Shown: positions 37,638 to 50,967, counted from the stretch's first letter. The stretch: DNA of 64,000 nucleotides from Pimelobacter simplex (GCF_900114845.1 NZ_FOUK01000004.1:1-64000), one strand, 5' to 3'. Numbers and translations: made by a program. Notes: generated by a model from the sequence alone, not told the origin.

Positions 37638-39074
37638 CGAGGACCCCTGGTCCTCCTCGTCCTCACCGGCGCCGTCTGGCTCGCGGGGATCGACATGTTC
37701 ATCGTCAACGTCGCCCTCGACGACATCGGCCGCGACCTCGGCGAGCCCGACCTCGGCGCGCTCAGCTGGATCCTCAACGGCTACGCCGTCACCTTCGCCG
37801 CCCTCCTCGTCCCCCTCGGCCGGGTCGCGGACCGGCGCGGCCGCAAGAACGTCTTCGTCATCGGGATGGCGCTCTTCACCGCGGCCAGCCTCGGCGCCGG
37901 CCTCGCCCCCGACGTCTGGACGCTCGTCGGCTCCCGCGTCGTCCAGGCCGTCGGCGCCGCCGCGATGATGCCGGCCAGCCTCGGCCTCCTCGTCGCCGCC
38001 GCGCCCCCGGAGAAGCGCGCGGCCGTCGCCCGGCTCTGGGCCCTCGTCGGCGCCGTATCGGCCGCCGTCGGACCGTCGGTCGGCGGCGTCCTCGTGCAGC
38101 TCTCGTGGGAGTGGGCCTTCTGGATCAACGTCCCTGCCGGCCTCCTGCTCATCGCGCTCGCCGTCCGCTACGTGCCGGACCTCGCCGGCCCGGCGGCCGC
38201 GGGCAGCCCGGACGGCGCACCCGCGCCGCGCCCCGACGTCCTCGGCGCGGTGCTCCTCGCCACCTCCGTCGGCGCCCTCGTGCTCGCCCTTGTCCAGGCC
38301 GACAGCTGGGGCTGGACCTCGGCGCGCGTCGGCACCGCCCTGGCCGTCGCCGTCGTGGCCGCGGGCGGCGTCCGCCTCGTCGCCGCCCGGCACCCCGCGC
38401 CCGTCGTGGACCCGCACCTGTTCCGCAACCGGCGGTTCACGCTCGCCAACCTCAGCACCATCGTCTTCAACATGGGCTTCGCGATGGCCCTGCTCGCCGG
38501 GATCCTCTGGATGCAGCGCGCCTGGGGCTACTCGCCGCTGCGCACCGGCCTCGCCCTGACGCCCGGCCCGCTCGCCGTCGCCGTCGTCGGCATCACCGCC
38601 GGACGCCTCTTCCCGCGTGCCCGCCTCGGCCACCTCATCGCCGCCGGATCGGCGATCTTCGCTGCCGGCGCGGTCTGGCAGGCGCTCGTGCTCAGCACCG
38701 AGCCGTCGTACGTCACCGGCTACCTGCTGCCCTGGATCACCATCGGCATCGCCGTCGGCCTCGTCATGCCCAACGTCACCGCCGCCGCGATCGCGGACCT
38801 GCCCGTGGCCGACGCCTCGACCGGATCCGGGATCGTCACCATGGCCCGCCAGGTCGCGCTCGCCCTCGGCGTGAGCGTGCTCGTCAGCCTGCTCGGGACG
38901 TCGTCCGGGACGCTGCCCGGGCGCGCCGAGTTCGAGACGGTCTGGTGGTGGACCGCGGGGATCGCGGCCGTCGCGGTCGTGGTCGCGCTGGCGATGGAGG
39001 GACGGGGTGGGGTCAGCCCAGCAGCACCCCCTTCACGTACGCCGCCTGCCCGGCGTGCTGCGAGCAGTCGTTGA
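37620..39074 (+). CDS. DHA2 family MFS drug exporter (EmrB/QacA type)
   Basis: A 484-aa proton-driven exporter with about 14 membrane helices. It has the DHA2 hallmarks: GIDMFIVNVALDDIGRDLG in helix 1, the motif GRVADRRGRKNVFVIG, and the motif C-like GPSVGGVLVQLSWEWAFWINVPAG in helix 5. The substrate is unknown; the HxlR regulator probably responds to it. The ATG at 37620 lies within the operator and 7 nt after a -10 box, so the message is leaderless and induction should be tight. The 3' end overlaps the convergent DinB-like gene by 62 nt. Confidence 0.92.
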   Translation: MANRSQRGPLVLLVLTGAVWLAGIDMFIVNVALDDIGRDLGEPDLGALSWILNGYAVTFAALLVPLGRVADRRGRKNVFVIGMALFTAASLGAGLAPDVWTLVGSRVVQAVGAAAMMPASLGLLVAAAPPEKRAAVARLWALVGAVSAAVGPSVGGVLVQLSWEWAFWINVPAGLLLIALAVRYVPDLAGPAAAGSPDGAPAPRPDVLGAVLLATSVGALVLALVQADSWGWTSARVGTALAVAVVAAGGVRLVAARHPAPVVDPHLFRNRRFTLANLSTIVFNMGFAMALLAGILWMQRAWGYSPLRTGLALTPGPLAVAVVGITAGRLFPRARLGHLIAAGSAIFAAGAVWQALVLSTEPSYVTGYLLPWITIGIAVGLVMPNVTAAAIADLPVADASTGSGIVTMARQVALALGVSVLVSLLGTSSGTLPGRAEFETVWWWTAGIAAVAVVVALAMEGRGGVSPAAPPSRTPPARRAASSR

Positions 39075-39516
39075 CCACGCTGACCAGCCGCACCCCCAGG
39101 GTGACCGGCGGGTCCCACCGGGTGTCGACGACCCGGTCGAGGTCGTCGGCCCCGAGCGTGGCCACGTAGGCCAGCGAGGCGGCGTGGGTCGCCCGGTAGT
39201 AGTCGAGCAGCAGGCCGGCCGGCGCCCGGACCAGCCCGACCTGCTCGCTCGTGTGGCCGTAGCCGTGGTCGCGGACGTCGAGCGGGAGCGCGAAGCGCTC
39301 GGCGTACCCCTGCGCGGTGTAGACCTGCTCGATGCCGGCCACGTCGGCCACGTGGTCGTCCTGGACCCGGGTCAGGTGCCAGACCAGCCACGCGATGGGG
39401 TTCGCGCCCGGCGCGGGACGCTGCGTCAGGACGTCGTCGTCGAGGCCGTCGAGCACCGCCTCGACGGAGTCGAGGACACGGGCGAGGCTGTCGGTCAGGA
39501 GGTCGGCGGGAGTCAT
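39013..39516 (-). CDS. DinB-like DUF664 protein (putative mycothiol-dependent enzyme)
   Basis: A 167-aa four-helix-bundle protein of the DinB/DUF664 superfamily, which includes mycothiol S-transferases. The metal-binding His residues appear in LVWHLTRVQDDHVAD and VNDCSQHAGQAAYVKG. The start ATG (TPADLLTDSLARVLD follows) has TAGCGT 7 nt upstream. An in-frame ATG 78 nt further upstream falls within a palindromic repeat and is unlikely. Substrate unknown. The tail overlaps the exporter gene on the other strand. Confidence 0.85.
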   Translation of the reverse strand: MTPADLLTDSLARVLDSVEAVLDGLDDDVLTQRPAPGANPIAWLVWHLTRVQDDHVADVAGIEQVYTAQGYAERFALPLDVRDHGYGHTSEQVGLVRAPAGLLLDYYRATHAASLAYVATLGADDLDRVVDTRWDPPVTLGVRLVSVVNDCSQHAGQAAYVKGVLLG

Positions 39517-39523
39517 GGGAAGG

Positions 39524-39529
39524 ACGCTA
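39524..39529 (-). promoter_or_regulatory. Candidate -10 box of the DUF664 gene
   Basis: TAGCGT on the minus strand, 7 nt before the ATG at 39516; leaderless arrangement. Confidence 0.4.
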
Positions 39530-39557
39530 CGCCGGCCGAGCGGCGAACTGGACCGCT

Positions 39558-39624
39558 GAAACTCACGCTTGACCGACGGAACTTCATCGGTCAAGCGTGA
39601 GTTTCGCCGGTCGACCGGCGAAAC
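39558..39624. repeat. Compound extragenic palindrome
   Basis: A perfect 19-bp inverted repeat (39558-39576 with 39587-39605, 10-nt loop) directly overlaps a 24-bp perfect palindrome at 39601-39624. A related GGCGAACTGG flank lies just left. It sits between the end of the dioxygenase gene and the DUF664 promoter. It may terminate the dioxygenase message, but the double structure looks like a REP/BIME-type dispersed element. Confidence 0.7.
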
Positions 39625-39643
39625 TGGCGCGCGTCCCGACCTG

Positions 39644-40582
39644 TCAGCTGATGAGCTCGTCCAGCCGGTTGTAGACGTCGGCCGACCCGGTCAGCACCCG
39701 GCTCTCGCGGCCGTCGACGGACACCGGCACCGGTCCCTGCACCGTGATCCGGCGGACCTCGCGGAGCTGGGTGTCGAAGTCGGCGACGGCGTAGTGCTGG
39801 GTGGCGCGGTTGTCCCAGATGGCGACGTCGCCGGCGGCCCAGGTCCAGCGGACGGTGTTCTCGAGCTTGGTCACCCGGTCCTGCAGGAGGTTGTAGAGCG
39901 CGGCGGACTCCTTGGCGTTGAAGCCGACGAAGTTCTTGACGAAGTGCCCGAGCAGGAGGGAGCGCTCACCGGTCTCGGGGTGGACGCGGACCACGGGGTG
40001 CTCGGTCTGGTAGACGGTCGAGGCGAACTCGGAGCGGCTGAACTGCGTGTTGGCCTCGCCCTCCTCGGAGTAGTGGTTGGCGTAGTCGTAGTCGTTGGTG
40101 TGGATCGCCCAGAGGTCGTCGACGAGAGCCTTGAGCTGCGGCGGCAGGGTCTCGTACGCCGTCACGGTGTTGGCCCACACGGTGCTGCCGCCGTACTCGG
40201 GGATGGTGACGCCGCGCAGCACCGAGAAGGCGGGGATCCGGTCGACGAAGGTGACGTCGGTGTGCCAGGAGTTGGCCGCCATCCCCTTGGTCGCCTTGAG
40301 CGCGAGGACGCGCGCGCTGCCCGTGTTGACGGTCGGGTGGGCGGTGGTGAGCGGACCGAGGAGCTCGCCGAACGCGATCTGCGCGTCGTCGTCGAGGTGG
40401 TCCTGGCCGCGGAAGAAGACGACCTTGTGCTCGAGCAGCGCCGTCCGGATGCCGGCCACGGTCTCGGGGGCGAGGTCTCCGCCGAGGCGGACACCGTCGA
40501 TGCGCGCGCCGATCCGGCTGCCCAGCTTGCTGACGGTGAGCTGGGCGGGAGCGGCGGTCGTCCGGTCGAGGCTGATGGTCAT
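39644..40582 (-). CDS. TauD/AtsK-type alpha-ketoglutarate dioxygenase
   Basis: A 312-aa Fe(II)/alpha-ketoglutarate-dependent dioxygenase. The iron ligands are in [10 protein letters not shown] (His-X-Asp) and [10 protein letters not shown] (distal His); the ketoglutarate-binding Arg is in [11 protein letters not shown]. Family members release sulfite from taurine or sulfate from alkyl sulfate esters. Because the gene faces an arylsulfatase operon, an AtsK-like alkylsulfatase role is more likely than TauD, but this is inference. AAGGA precedes the ATG at 40582. Divergent from the ROK regulator across a 216-bp region containing two dyads. Confidence 0.88.
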   Translation of the reverse strand: MTISLDRTTAAPAQLTVSKLGSRIGARIDGVRLGGDLAPETVAGIRTALLEHKVVFFRGQDHLDDDAQIAFGELLGPLTTAHPTVNTGSARVLALKATKGMAANSWHTDVTFVDRIPAFSVLRGVTIPEYGGSTVWANTVTAYETLPPQLKALVDDLWAIHTNDYDYANHYSEEGEANTQFSRSEFASTVYQTEHPVVRVHPETGERSLLLGHFVKNFVGFNAKESAALYNLLQDRVTKLENTVRWTWAAGDVAIWDNRATQHYAVADFDTQLREVRRITVQGPVPVSVDGRESRVLTGSADVYNRLDELIS

Positions 40583-40624
40583 GGCGTGGCGGTCCTTCGT
40601 CGTCGGGGGTGGGGAACGAGGGTC

Positions 40625-40671
40625 CACGGTGAGGTCGGAAGGCCCACCCCACAAGGGTTCCGCTCACCGTG
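40625..40671. promoter_or_regulatory. Inverted repeat upstream of the dioxygenase gene
   Basis: CACGGTGAG (40625-40633) and CTCACCGTG (40663-40671) are perfect inverse copies; CGGAA/TTCCG just inside extends the pairing after a 2-nt bulge. It lies 43-89 nt before the dioxygenase ATG and may be an operator or leader hairpin. Confidence 0.4.
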
Positions 40672-40732
40672 ATCCGAACCCGACCGGATCGCGGGACGAA
40701 TCCACGGGGTGAGCCGGAACGTGATCTACAGT

Positions 40733-40755
40733 TTGTCGAGTCACTTGATAGACAA
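40733..40755. promoter_or_regulatory. Candidate ROK operator
   Basis: TTGTC (40733) and GACAA (40751) form a dyad with a 13-nt spacer in an AT-rich patch 44-66 nt before the ROK regulator start. The TTGTC/GACAA form is typical of ROK/NagC-like sites. Likely autoregulatory. Confidence 0.4.
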
Positions 40756-40798
40756 TTGCTTTCAGTCGCACCCGCCACGGACCCGGAAGGAGGCCGGC

Positions 40799-41866
40799 GT
40801 GCCCCGTTCGCCGATCATCACCGTGTCCCGCGGCCGGTTCAGCCCGACCGCCGCGCAGGTGCTGGAGCACGTCCGCTCCGCCGGCCGCGCGCACCGCGAC
40901 GAGATCGCCGCGGCCTGCGGGCTGAGCATCGCCACGGTCGGCCGGACCGCCGCGCAGCTGGCCGAGCTCGGTCTCCTCCGCGAGCGCCCCGACCTCGCCC
41001 GTCCCGGTCTCACCGGCCGGCCCGGCGTCCCCGTCGAGATCGACCCGGACCACTACGTCACGCTCGGCTTCCACGTGGGACGCCGGATCGCGACGGTCGC
41101 CCTCGGCGACCTGACCGGGCGGGTCCTCGCCTCCCGCACCGTACGACGCCCGCTCGGCGCGGACCCCGACCTCGAGCAGCTGAGCCGGGTCGGCGCCGCG
41201 CTGCTCGGCACCCTGCCCGGCCGGATCCCCCTGGCCGCGGGCCTGGTCGCGCCCTGGCGCGAGATCGGCCTGGTGCCGACCGAGCGCGAGCACGAGCTGC
41301 GCGACCTGACCGGCCTCCCGGTGCGGACCGGCGACCACATCTCGGCGGTCGCCGCCTCGGAGTTCCTGCACCGCCGGCACGGCATCGGCGGGATGACGCT
41401 CTACGTCTACGCCCGCGACACCTTCGGCTGGTCGGTCGCGGTCGACCGCGGCGTGCAGACCGACGTCACCCGCGCGGCCAGCCTCACCCACTTCCCCACC
41501 GGTTCGCGGATCCCGTGCTCGTGCGGCCGCACCGGGTGCCTCGCGGCGTCGGTGCCGTCGCTGTCCCCCGCCGACCGGGCGCGGACGCTCGGCGCGGTCG
41601 CCGGCTCGGTGCGCGACATGCTCTCGCCGGACCGCGTCGTCCTCGTCGGGCAGGCGTTCACCGGCGACCCCGAGCAGCTCGACGCCGTCGTGGGCTCCTA
41701 CGACGAGCACACCGCGCTCGACCACGCGGTCCCCGTCTCGTTCACCCGCTTCGGTGAGGACATCCAGGCGATCAGCGCCTGCACCGTCGCGCTGGGCCCG
41801 GTGCTCGACGACCCGCAGGGGTGCGTCGACGCCGCCGGGGCGTGTCGTCGCCGACGCGGCGCCTGA
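40799..41866 (+). CDS. ROK family transcriptional regulator, probably non-catalytic
   Basis: A 355-aa regulator: N-terminal winged helix (VLEHVRSAGRAHRDEIAAACGLSIATVGRTAAQL) and a ROK domain with the zinc motif CSCGRTGC. The segment that in ROK kinases reads END-x-N-A-A reads GDHISAVAASEFLH here, so the catalytic Asp is missing and the protein should only sense a ligand. GTG start chosen for its GGAAGGAGG at 7 nt. The operon for sulfate-ester uptake begins 59 nt downstream on the same strand, so this is the likely regulator of the island. Confidence 0.85.
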   Translation: MPRSPIITVSRGRFSPTAAQVLEHVRSAGRAHRDEIAAACGLSIATVGRTAAQLAELGLLRERPDLARPGLTGRPGVPVEIDPDHYVTLGFHVGRRIATVALGDLTGRVLASRTVRRPLGADPDLEQLSRVGAALLGTLPGRIPLAAGLVAPWREIGLVPTEREHELRDLTGLPVRTGDHISAVAASEFLHRRHGIGGMTLYVYARDTFGWSVAVDRGVQTDVTRAASLTHFPTGSRIPCSCGRTGCLAASVPSLSPADRARTLGAVAGSVRDMLSPDRVVLVGQAFTGDPEQLDAVVGSYDEHTALDHAVPVSFTRFGEDIQAISACTVALGPVLDDPQGCVDAAGACRRRRGA

Positions 41867-41925
41867 ACGTCCCTTCTCCCCTCCCCCCTTCCCGGACCCG
41901 TCTCCCGTCCCCGAAAGGAACACCC

Positions 41926-43512
41926 GTGTCCACACCTGTCCCCGCGCCCCCGCGCCGCCGCCTGATCCGCCTGGCCGGCGCGCTCGTCGTCCTGCTCACC
42001 CTGGTGACGGCGACCGCCTGCTCGTCGGCCGTCGACGACCTGAAGACCAGCTCGGGAGAGCGCAAGGAGGGAGGCGTCCTGCGGGTCGGGGCGCTCCAGG
42101 ACATCGTCCCCGCGCGGATCTTCACGAACTCCAGCGACTCCATCAACGTGCTGATCGGCAGCGTCTACGACTCGCTGATCGACTACCCGCGCGACAGCCT
42201 CGAGCCGCAGCCGTCGCTCGCCACGACGTGGCAGCTCTCCGACGACGGCAAGCAGCTCACCCTGCAGCTGCGCGACGACGTGAAGTTCCACTCCGGCCGG
42301 CCGTTCACGAGCAAGGACGTCGAGTTCAGCATCAAGACCTGGGCCGACCCCGCGTGGACCGTGCAGCTGCAGCGCACCGCCGCGGCGATCACCGGCTTCG
42401 ACACGTCCGACGAGCACGCGATCACGCTGACGTTCGCGCACCCGTTGAGCAACATCTTCGACCTGCTCGACATGCTGCCGATCATCGACCGCGACACGAT
42501 CGACCAGCTCCGCGAGGGCAAGGCGTTCGTGGGCACGGGCCCGTTCGAGTTCGACGCCTGGAGCCCGGGCGCGAAGATCTCGTTCAAGCGCAATGACGCC
42601 TACTGGCGCGGGAAGCCGGCGCTCGACGGCATCGAGGTCAGCGTCATCCCGGACCCGCAGGCGCAGGTCGCGCAGCTTCGCTCGCACCAGCTCGACCTCA
42701 TCCTCGGGGCGTCGTACCGCGACTTCGAGAGCCTCGGCAAGGACGACCAGTTCCACGTCAACCAGTGGGCCGGCGCCGAGGGCCAGGTGTACGTCGGGAC
42801 GAACGTCACCAACCCCGCACTCTCCGACATCCGGGTCCGCCAGGCGATCGCGTACGCCCTCGACCGCGAGCGAGTCGTCGACGAGGTCCTCCGCGGGGCC
42901 GGCGTCCCGATCAGCGCGCCGTGGCCGGACTACTCGCCGGCGTACGACGAGAAGGCGAACGCCACCTACGACTACGACCTCGACCAGGCGAAGAAGCTCG
43001 TCGACGAGGCGAAGGCCGACGGCGTCGCGATCCCGAAGCTGCCGCTCACCTATCCCTCGGAGAACCCCATCTACGGGGCGATCGCGCAGATCGTGCAGGC
43101 CGACCTGGCCAAGGTCGGCATCGAGGTCGAGCTCGACCCGCAGGAGCAGGCGCAGGTGATCCAGCAGCTCATCGGCGCGAAATTCCCGGCACTCTGGATC
43201 CTCAGCCACGGCTACGCGAACTGGACGCCGTCGACGCTCGCCGTGTCGGCGTACCCCTTCAACGCGGAGCACAACGCCTCGCTCTACGTCGACAAGGACT
43301 ACCAGGCGATCGCCGACAAGGTCTGGAACCAGAAGCCCGGTGCGGTCGACCCGGCCGACTACGCGACGTTGAGCAAGGCGCTGCTCGACGGCTCGTTCCT
43401 GCTGGAGATCGCGATCACGCTGCCGCAGGACGCCAGCAGCACGCAGGTCCACGACATCGGCCAGACCAAGCGCGGCGAGCCGATCTTCTACGACACCTAC
43501 CTCACGAAGTGA
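41926..43512 (+). CDS. ABC transporter substrate-binding lipoprotein (family 5)
   Basis: A 528-aa solute-binding lipoprotein of the peptide/nickel/opine class (DppA/OppA fold). The signal peptide ends in a lipobox (TATACSS) and the family pattern is clear (SLEPQPSLATTWQLSDDGKQ, LRDDVKFHSGRPFTSKDVEFS, VRQAIAYALDRERVVDEVL). GTG start with GAAAGGA at 9 nt. The two permeases and a fused ATPase follow in the same operon. Because the operon ends in sulfatase genes, the ligand is probably an organic sulfate ester or its carrier and not a peptide. Confidence 0.92.
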   Translation: MSTPVPAPPRRRLIRLAGALVVLLTLVTATACSSAVDDLKTSSGERKEGGVLRVGALQDIVPARIFTNSSDSINVLIGSVYDSLIDYPRDSLEPQPSLATTWQLSDDGKQLTLQLRDDVKFHSGRPFTSKDVEFSIKTWADPAWTVQLQRTAAAITGFDTSDEHAITLTFAHPLSNIFDLLDMLPIIDRDTIDQLREGKAFVGTGPFEFDAWSPGAKISFKRNDAYWRGKPALDGIEVSVIPDPQAQVAQLRSHQLDLILGASYRDFESLGKDDQFHVNQWAGAEGQVYVGTNVTNPALSDIRVRQAIAYALDRERVVDEVLRGAGVPISAPWPDYSPAYDEKANATYDYDLDQAKKLVDEAKADGVAIPKLPLTYPSENPIYGAIAQIVQADLAKVGIEVELDPQEQAQVIQQLIGAKFPALWILSHGYANWTPSTLAVSAYPFNAEHNASLYVDKDYQAIADKVWNQKPGAVDPADYATLSKALLDGSFLLEIAITLPQDASSTQVHDIGQTKRGEPIFYDTYLTK

Positions 43513-43522
43513 GCGAGCCGTC

Positions 43523-44482
43523 ATGACCCGCTACCTCCTCAGCCGGCTGGGCTCCGCCCTGCTGGTGACGGCGCTCGCGTCGATCGGGATCTTCGCCCTG
43601 ATCCGGCTGGTGCCCGGCGACCCGGTCACGGTGCTCGCCGGACCGGACGCCACCCCCGCTGCGCGCGACGCCATCCGCGCGCAGCTGGGGCTGGACCAGC
43701 CGTTCTGGAGCCAGTACGTGCACTGGCTGGGTGATCTCGCGCGGTTCGACCTCGGTCCGTCGTACAAGCTGGGCGGGGACGTCGGCAGCCTCATCGCCGA
43801 CGGTGCGCTCAACACCGTGGTGCTGACGCTGTTCGCTCTCGTCCTCGCCGCCGTCGGCGCGATCGTCACGAGCACCGCGGCGGTCGTCGGGGACAGGCGC
43901 TGGCTCAACTCGCTGCTGTCGGGGCTCAACACCGCGGCCGTGGCCGTGCCCACGTTCGCGACGGCCCTCGTGCTGGTGCTGGTGTTCGCGGTGCGCTTCC
44001 CGGTCCTGCCTGCCGGGGGGACGCCGCCCGCCGGGTTCTTCGCCCAGCCCGACATCGCGTTGCAGTACCTCCTGCTGCCGGGCATCGCGCTTGCGCTGCC
44101 CGCCTGGGCCGCGCTGACGCGGTTCCTCACCGAGGCGCTGCGCACCCAGATGCGGCAGCCGTACGTGACGACCGCGCGAGCGCTCGGCATCCCGCGGCGC
44201 CGGATCGTGCTCACCCAGGCACTGCGCAACGCGCTTCCCTCCACGGTGACCGTGCTGGGTCTGCAGCTCGGAACCCTGCTGGGCGGGGCGATCCTGGTCG
44301 AGGCGGTCTTCGCCTGGCCCGGTCTCGGACGTCTCGTGGAGCAGGGGATCTCGGCCCGCGACTACCCCGTGGTGCAGGTCCTGCTGCTGCTCTCGGTCGT
44401 CGTCTTCGTCGTCACGCAGCTCGCCACCGACGTCATCCACGCGTGGCTCGACCCGCGCGTCCGGCTGAACGGAGTCTCCTGA
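43523..44482 (+). CDS. ABC transporter permease (DppB type)
   Basis: A 319-aa inner-membrane permease with six helices. It has the DppB N-terminal motif (RLVPGDPVTVLAGPDATPAA, LGLDQPFWSQYVHWL) and the EAA loop (VTTARALGIPRRRIVLTQAL). The stop overlaps the start of the second permease (TGATG). Partner in the import system with the family 5 binding protein just upstream. Confidence 0.94.
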   Translation: MTRYLLSRLGSALLVTALASIGIFALIRLVPGDPVTVLAGPDATPAARDAIRAQLGLDQPFWSQYVHWLGDLARFDLGPSYKLGGDVGSLIADGALNTVVLTLFALVLAAVGAIVTSTAAVVGDRRWLNSLLSGLNTAAVAVPTFATALVLVLVFAVRFPVLPAGGTPPAGFFAQPDIALQYLLLPGIALALPAWAALTRFLTEALRTQMRQPYVTTARALGIPRRRIVLTQALRNALPSTVTVLGLQLGTLLGGAILVEAVFAWPGLGRLVEQGISARDYPVVQVLLLLSVVVFVVTQLATDVIHAWLDPRVRLNGVS

Positions 44483-45367
44483 TGACCCTCGACGTCTCCC
44501 TGGAGGAGCCGCTCAGCCCGGTCCCCGTCGGGCCGGTCCCCGGCGACCTCGCCCCCGAGCGGCGGGACAGCCTGCTGCACGCGCTGCGCCACGGGCGCGG
44601 CCTGGTGGGGGTCGTGCTCGTCGCGACCGTGGTCGTGCTCGGCGTGCTCGGACCGCTGGTCGCGCCGTACGGGCCGACGGAGCAGATCAAGGGCGCGAAC
44701 CTGCTGGGCCCCGGTGCCGGGCACTGGCTCGGCACCGACGAGCTCAACCGGGACATCCTGTCCCGCACGCTCTACGGCATCCGGGTCGACCTCGTCGTCG
44801 TCTTCGCGGCCGTGCCGGTCGGCGCCGCGGCCGGCGTCTTCCTCGGCCTCGTCACGAGCTGGTGGACGGTGACCGACGTGATCGCGCAGCGCGCGTTCGA
44901 CCTGCTGCTCGCGTTCCCCGCGCTGATCCTGGGCATCCTGCTCACCGCCTTCCTCGGCCCGGGCGTGCTGACCGTCGGCGTCGTCATCGTGGCGCTGGAG
45001 ATCCCGGTCTTCGGGCGGCTCGTGCGCACGTCGGTGCGGACCGTCCGCGAGATGCCGTTCGTCGAGGCCTCCCAGGTCGTCGGCGCCGGCCCCTGGTGGG
45101 TGCTGCGCCGGCACGTGCTGCCGAACTCGCTCGAGCCGCTGACCGTCCAGCTCGCCGTGTCGATGTCGGTGGCGGTGTTCATCGAGGGCGCGATGAGCTT
45201 CCTCGGTCTCGGCGTCCGCCCACCGCACCCCTCGCTCGGCTCCCTGATCAAGGACGGCGTGCGGCTGCTGCACGAGGCGCCCTTCTTCGCCGTCGGCCCG
45301 CTCGCCGTCGTGGTGGCGCTGGTCCTCGGCCTCCTGCTCATCTCCCAGTCCCTCGCGGAGGCCCGCC

Positions 45368-45375
<8 letters not shown>
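44482..45375 (+). CDS. ABC transporter permease (DppC type)
   Basis: A 297-aa permease with an N-terminal cytoplasmic tail, six helices, and the DppC signatures HWLGTDELNRDILSRTLYG and VEASQVVGAGPWWVLRRHVLPN (EAA loop). ATG overlaps the upstream stop by one base and the next GTG overlaps its own stop by 8 nt, so translation is coupled across the operon. Confidence 0.94.
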
Positions 45376-47010
<1,635 letters not shown>

Positions 47011-47014
<4 letters not shown>

Positions 47015-47966
47015 GCGGCGCCTGCTGCGCGGCCTCGGTCGGCCAGGGCGACCTGCTGACCATCGCGCCGGCCTCCCCCTACCGGCCGCCGGCCGAGCGT
47101 CGTACGACGCGCGGTCAGCAGCCGGTCCCCGGCGGGGCGTTCGCGATGGGCGACCCCTTCGGCGACGGCGACCCGGCCGACGGGGAGGGGCCGGTCCACG
47201 AGGTGACGCTGGCGCCGTACCTCGTGGACGAGACGACGGTGACCAACGCGCAGTTCGCGCGGTTCGTGCGCGCGACCGGCCACGTCACCGAGGCCGAGCA
47301 GCTCGGCGTCTCCGCGGTCTTCCACCTCGCCGTCGAGGCCGCGCGCGGCGACGTCCTGCACCGGCTCGACACGACCCCCTGGTGGCTCGCGGTGAAGGGC
47401 GCGGACTGGCGGCATCCGGCCGGACCGCGCTCCTCGATCGGCGACCTCCCGCACCACCCCGTCGTCCACGTGACCTGGTACGACGCACAGGCTTACTGCC
47501 GCTGGGCCGGCAAGCGGCTGCTGACCGAGGCGGAGTGGGAGTTCGCCGCACGTGGGGGGCTCTCAGGCCGCCGCTTCCCCTGGGGCGACGAGCTCCACGA
47601 CGGCGGGGCCTGGCGGCTCAACGTGTGGCAGGGCGAGTTCCCCCTCCGCAACACGCTCGACGACGGGCACCTCACCACGGCGCCGGTGAAGGCGTACCGG
47701 CCCAACGGGTACGGGCTCTTCCAGACCGTCGGCAACGTCTGGGAGTGGTGCGCCGACTGGTTCGACCCCACCTACTACGCGGCCTCCCCCACCGACGACC
47801 CGCGCGGCCCGGAGCACGGCCACGCGCGCGTGATGCGGGGCGGCTCGTACCTCTGCCACGACTCGTACTGCAACCGCTACCGCGTCGCCGCCCGCAGCGG
47901 CAGCACGCCGGACTCGGCGTCGGCCAATGTCGGCTTCCGGTGCGGCAATTCCCTCCCGATCCCCTC

Positions 47967-47970
<4 letters not shown>
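47011..47970 (+). CDS. Formylglycine-generating enzyme (sulfatase activator)
   Basis: A 319-aa aerobic FGE (SUMF1 family) that oxidises the active-site Cys of sulfatases to formylglycine. The two catalytic Cys residues are in GGSYLCHDSYCNRYR (Cys282 and Cys287), and family motifs ITN-like TVTNAQFARFV, RLLTEAEWEFAARGG, FPWGDE and GNVWEWCADWF are present. There is no signal peptide, so it acts in the cytoplasm like its substrate, the arylsulfatase just downstream. GTG overlaps the ATPase stop; ATG of the sulfatase overlaps its own stop. Confidence 0.96.
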
Positions 47971-50322
<2,352 letters not shown>

Positions 50323-50333
<11 letters not shown>

Positions 50334-50733
50334 CCGCGAGGCGCTCGACCTGCTGGCCGGTGACGTCCGCGATCAGCTCGAAGTCCTTGTCGAGGTGAAG
50401 CACCACGAGCCCCGCCAGCTCGGCCGCCGCGGCGATCAGCAGGTCGGGCACCGAGGGCGCGCGGTGCTGGCCCCGGGCCGCGAGGATCCGCTGGACGTCG
50501 AGCGCGCGGCGCTCGACAGCAGGGGTGAGGTACTCGACGGGGAACCACGACACGGGCGGTCCGGTGACCAGCGCCTGCCAGTCGTCGGCGGAGCGCGCCG
50601 AGAAGCCCGTCTCGAGCAGCGTCGGGGAGGTGATCCGGACCAGGCCACGGCGACAGCGCTCGAGCCATTCGTCGCGCTCGGCGGCGTGCGCCAGCCGGAC
50701 GAGGGCCGACTTGTCGACCAGCCAGTGGGTCAC
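50323..50733 (-). CDS. vapC: VapC-type PIN-domain toxin
   Basis: A 136-aa PIN-domain ribonuclease toxin. The acidic residues of the active site are at the start (WLVDKSALVRL), in the middle (TLLETGF) and near the end (SVPDLLIAAAAELAG, LHLDKDFELIADV). Length is normal for VapC. It overlaps the antitoxin gene by 4 nt (ATGA) and also the end of the arylsulfatase gene on the opposite strand. Probably cleaves a tRNA or rRNA loop; the target is unknown. Confidence 0.92.
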
Positions 50734-50957
50734 GACCAGGCGTCCCGCATCACGTCGTCGTCGCCGAGGTCCTGGGCGAGGTCGGCGAACCGCGCGAAGA
50801 CGTCGGCGCCCGGTTCGGCGTCGTCGACCCCGCGTGCCGCCTCCTGGACGATCAGCCGGCGGAAGTAGTCGGCCCGCGACAGGCCGAGCCGGCGGGCCTT
50901 GTCGTCGATCCGCCGCAGGTCGTCGTCAGACACGTTCCGGATGAGCAGGTCGGTCAT
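50730..50957 (-). CDS. vapB: VapB-type ribbon-helix-helix antitoxin
   Basis: A 75-aa antitoxin. The N-terminal half is a ribbon-helix-helix DNA-binding domain (LLIRNVSDDDLRRIDDKARRLGLSRADYFRRLI); the acidic C-terminal tail (GADVFARFADLAQDLGDDD) should wrap and block VapC. AGGAGGTGG precedes the ATG. Repeated TATCAG sites overlap this ribosome-binding region, so the pair is probably autoregulated. Confidence 0.9.
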   Translation of the reverse strand: MTDLLIRNVSDDDLRRIDDKARRLGLSRADYFRRLIVQEAARGVDDAEPGADVFARFADLAQDLGDDDVMRDAWS

Positions 50958-50967
50958 CGTGCCACCT

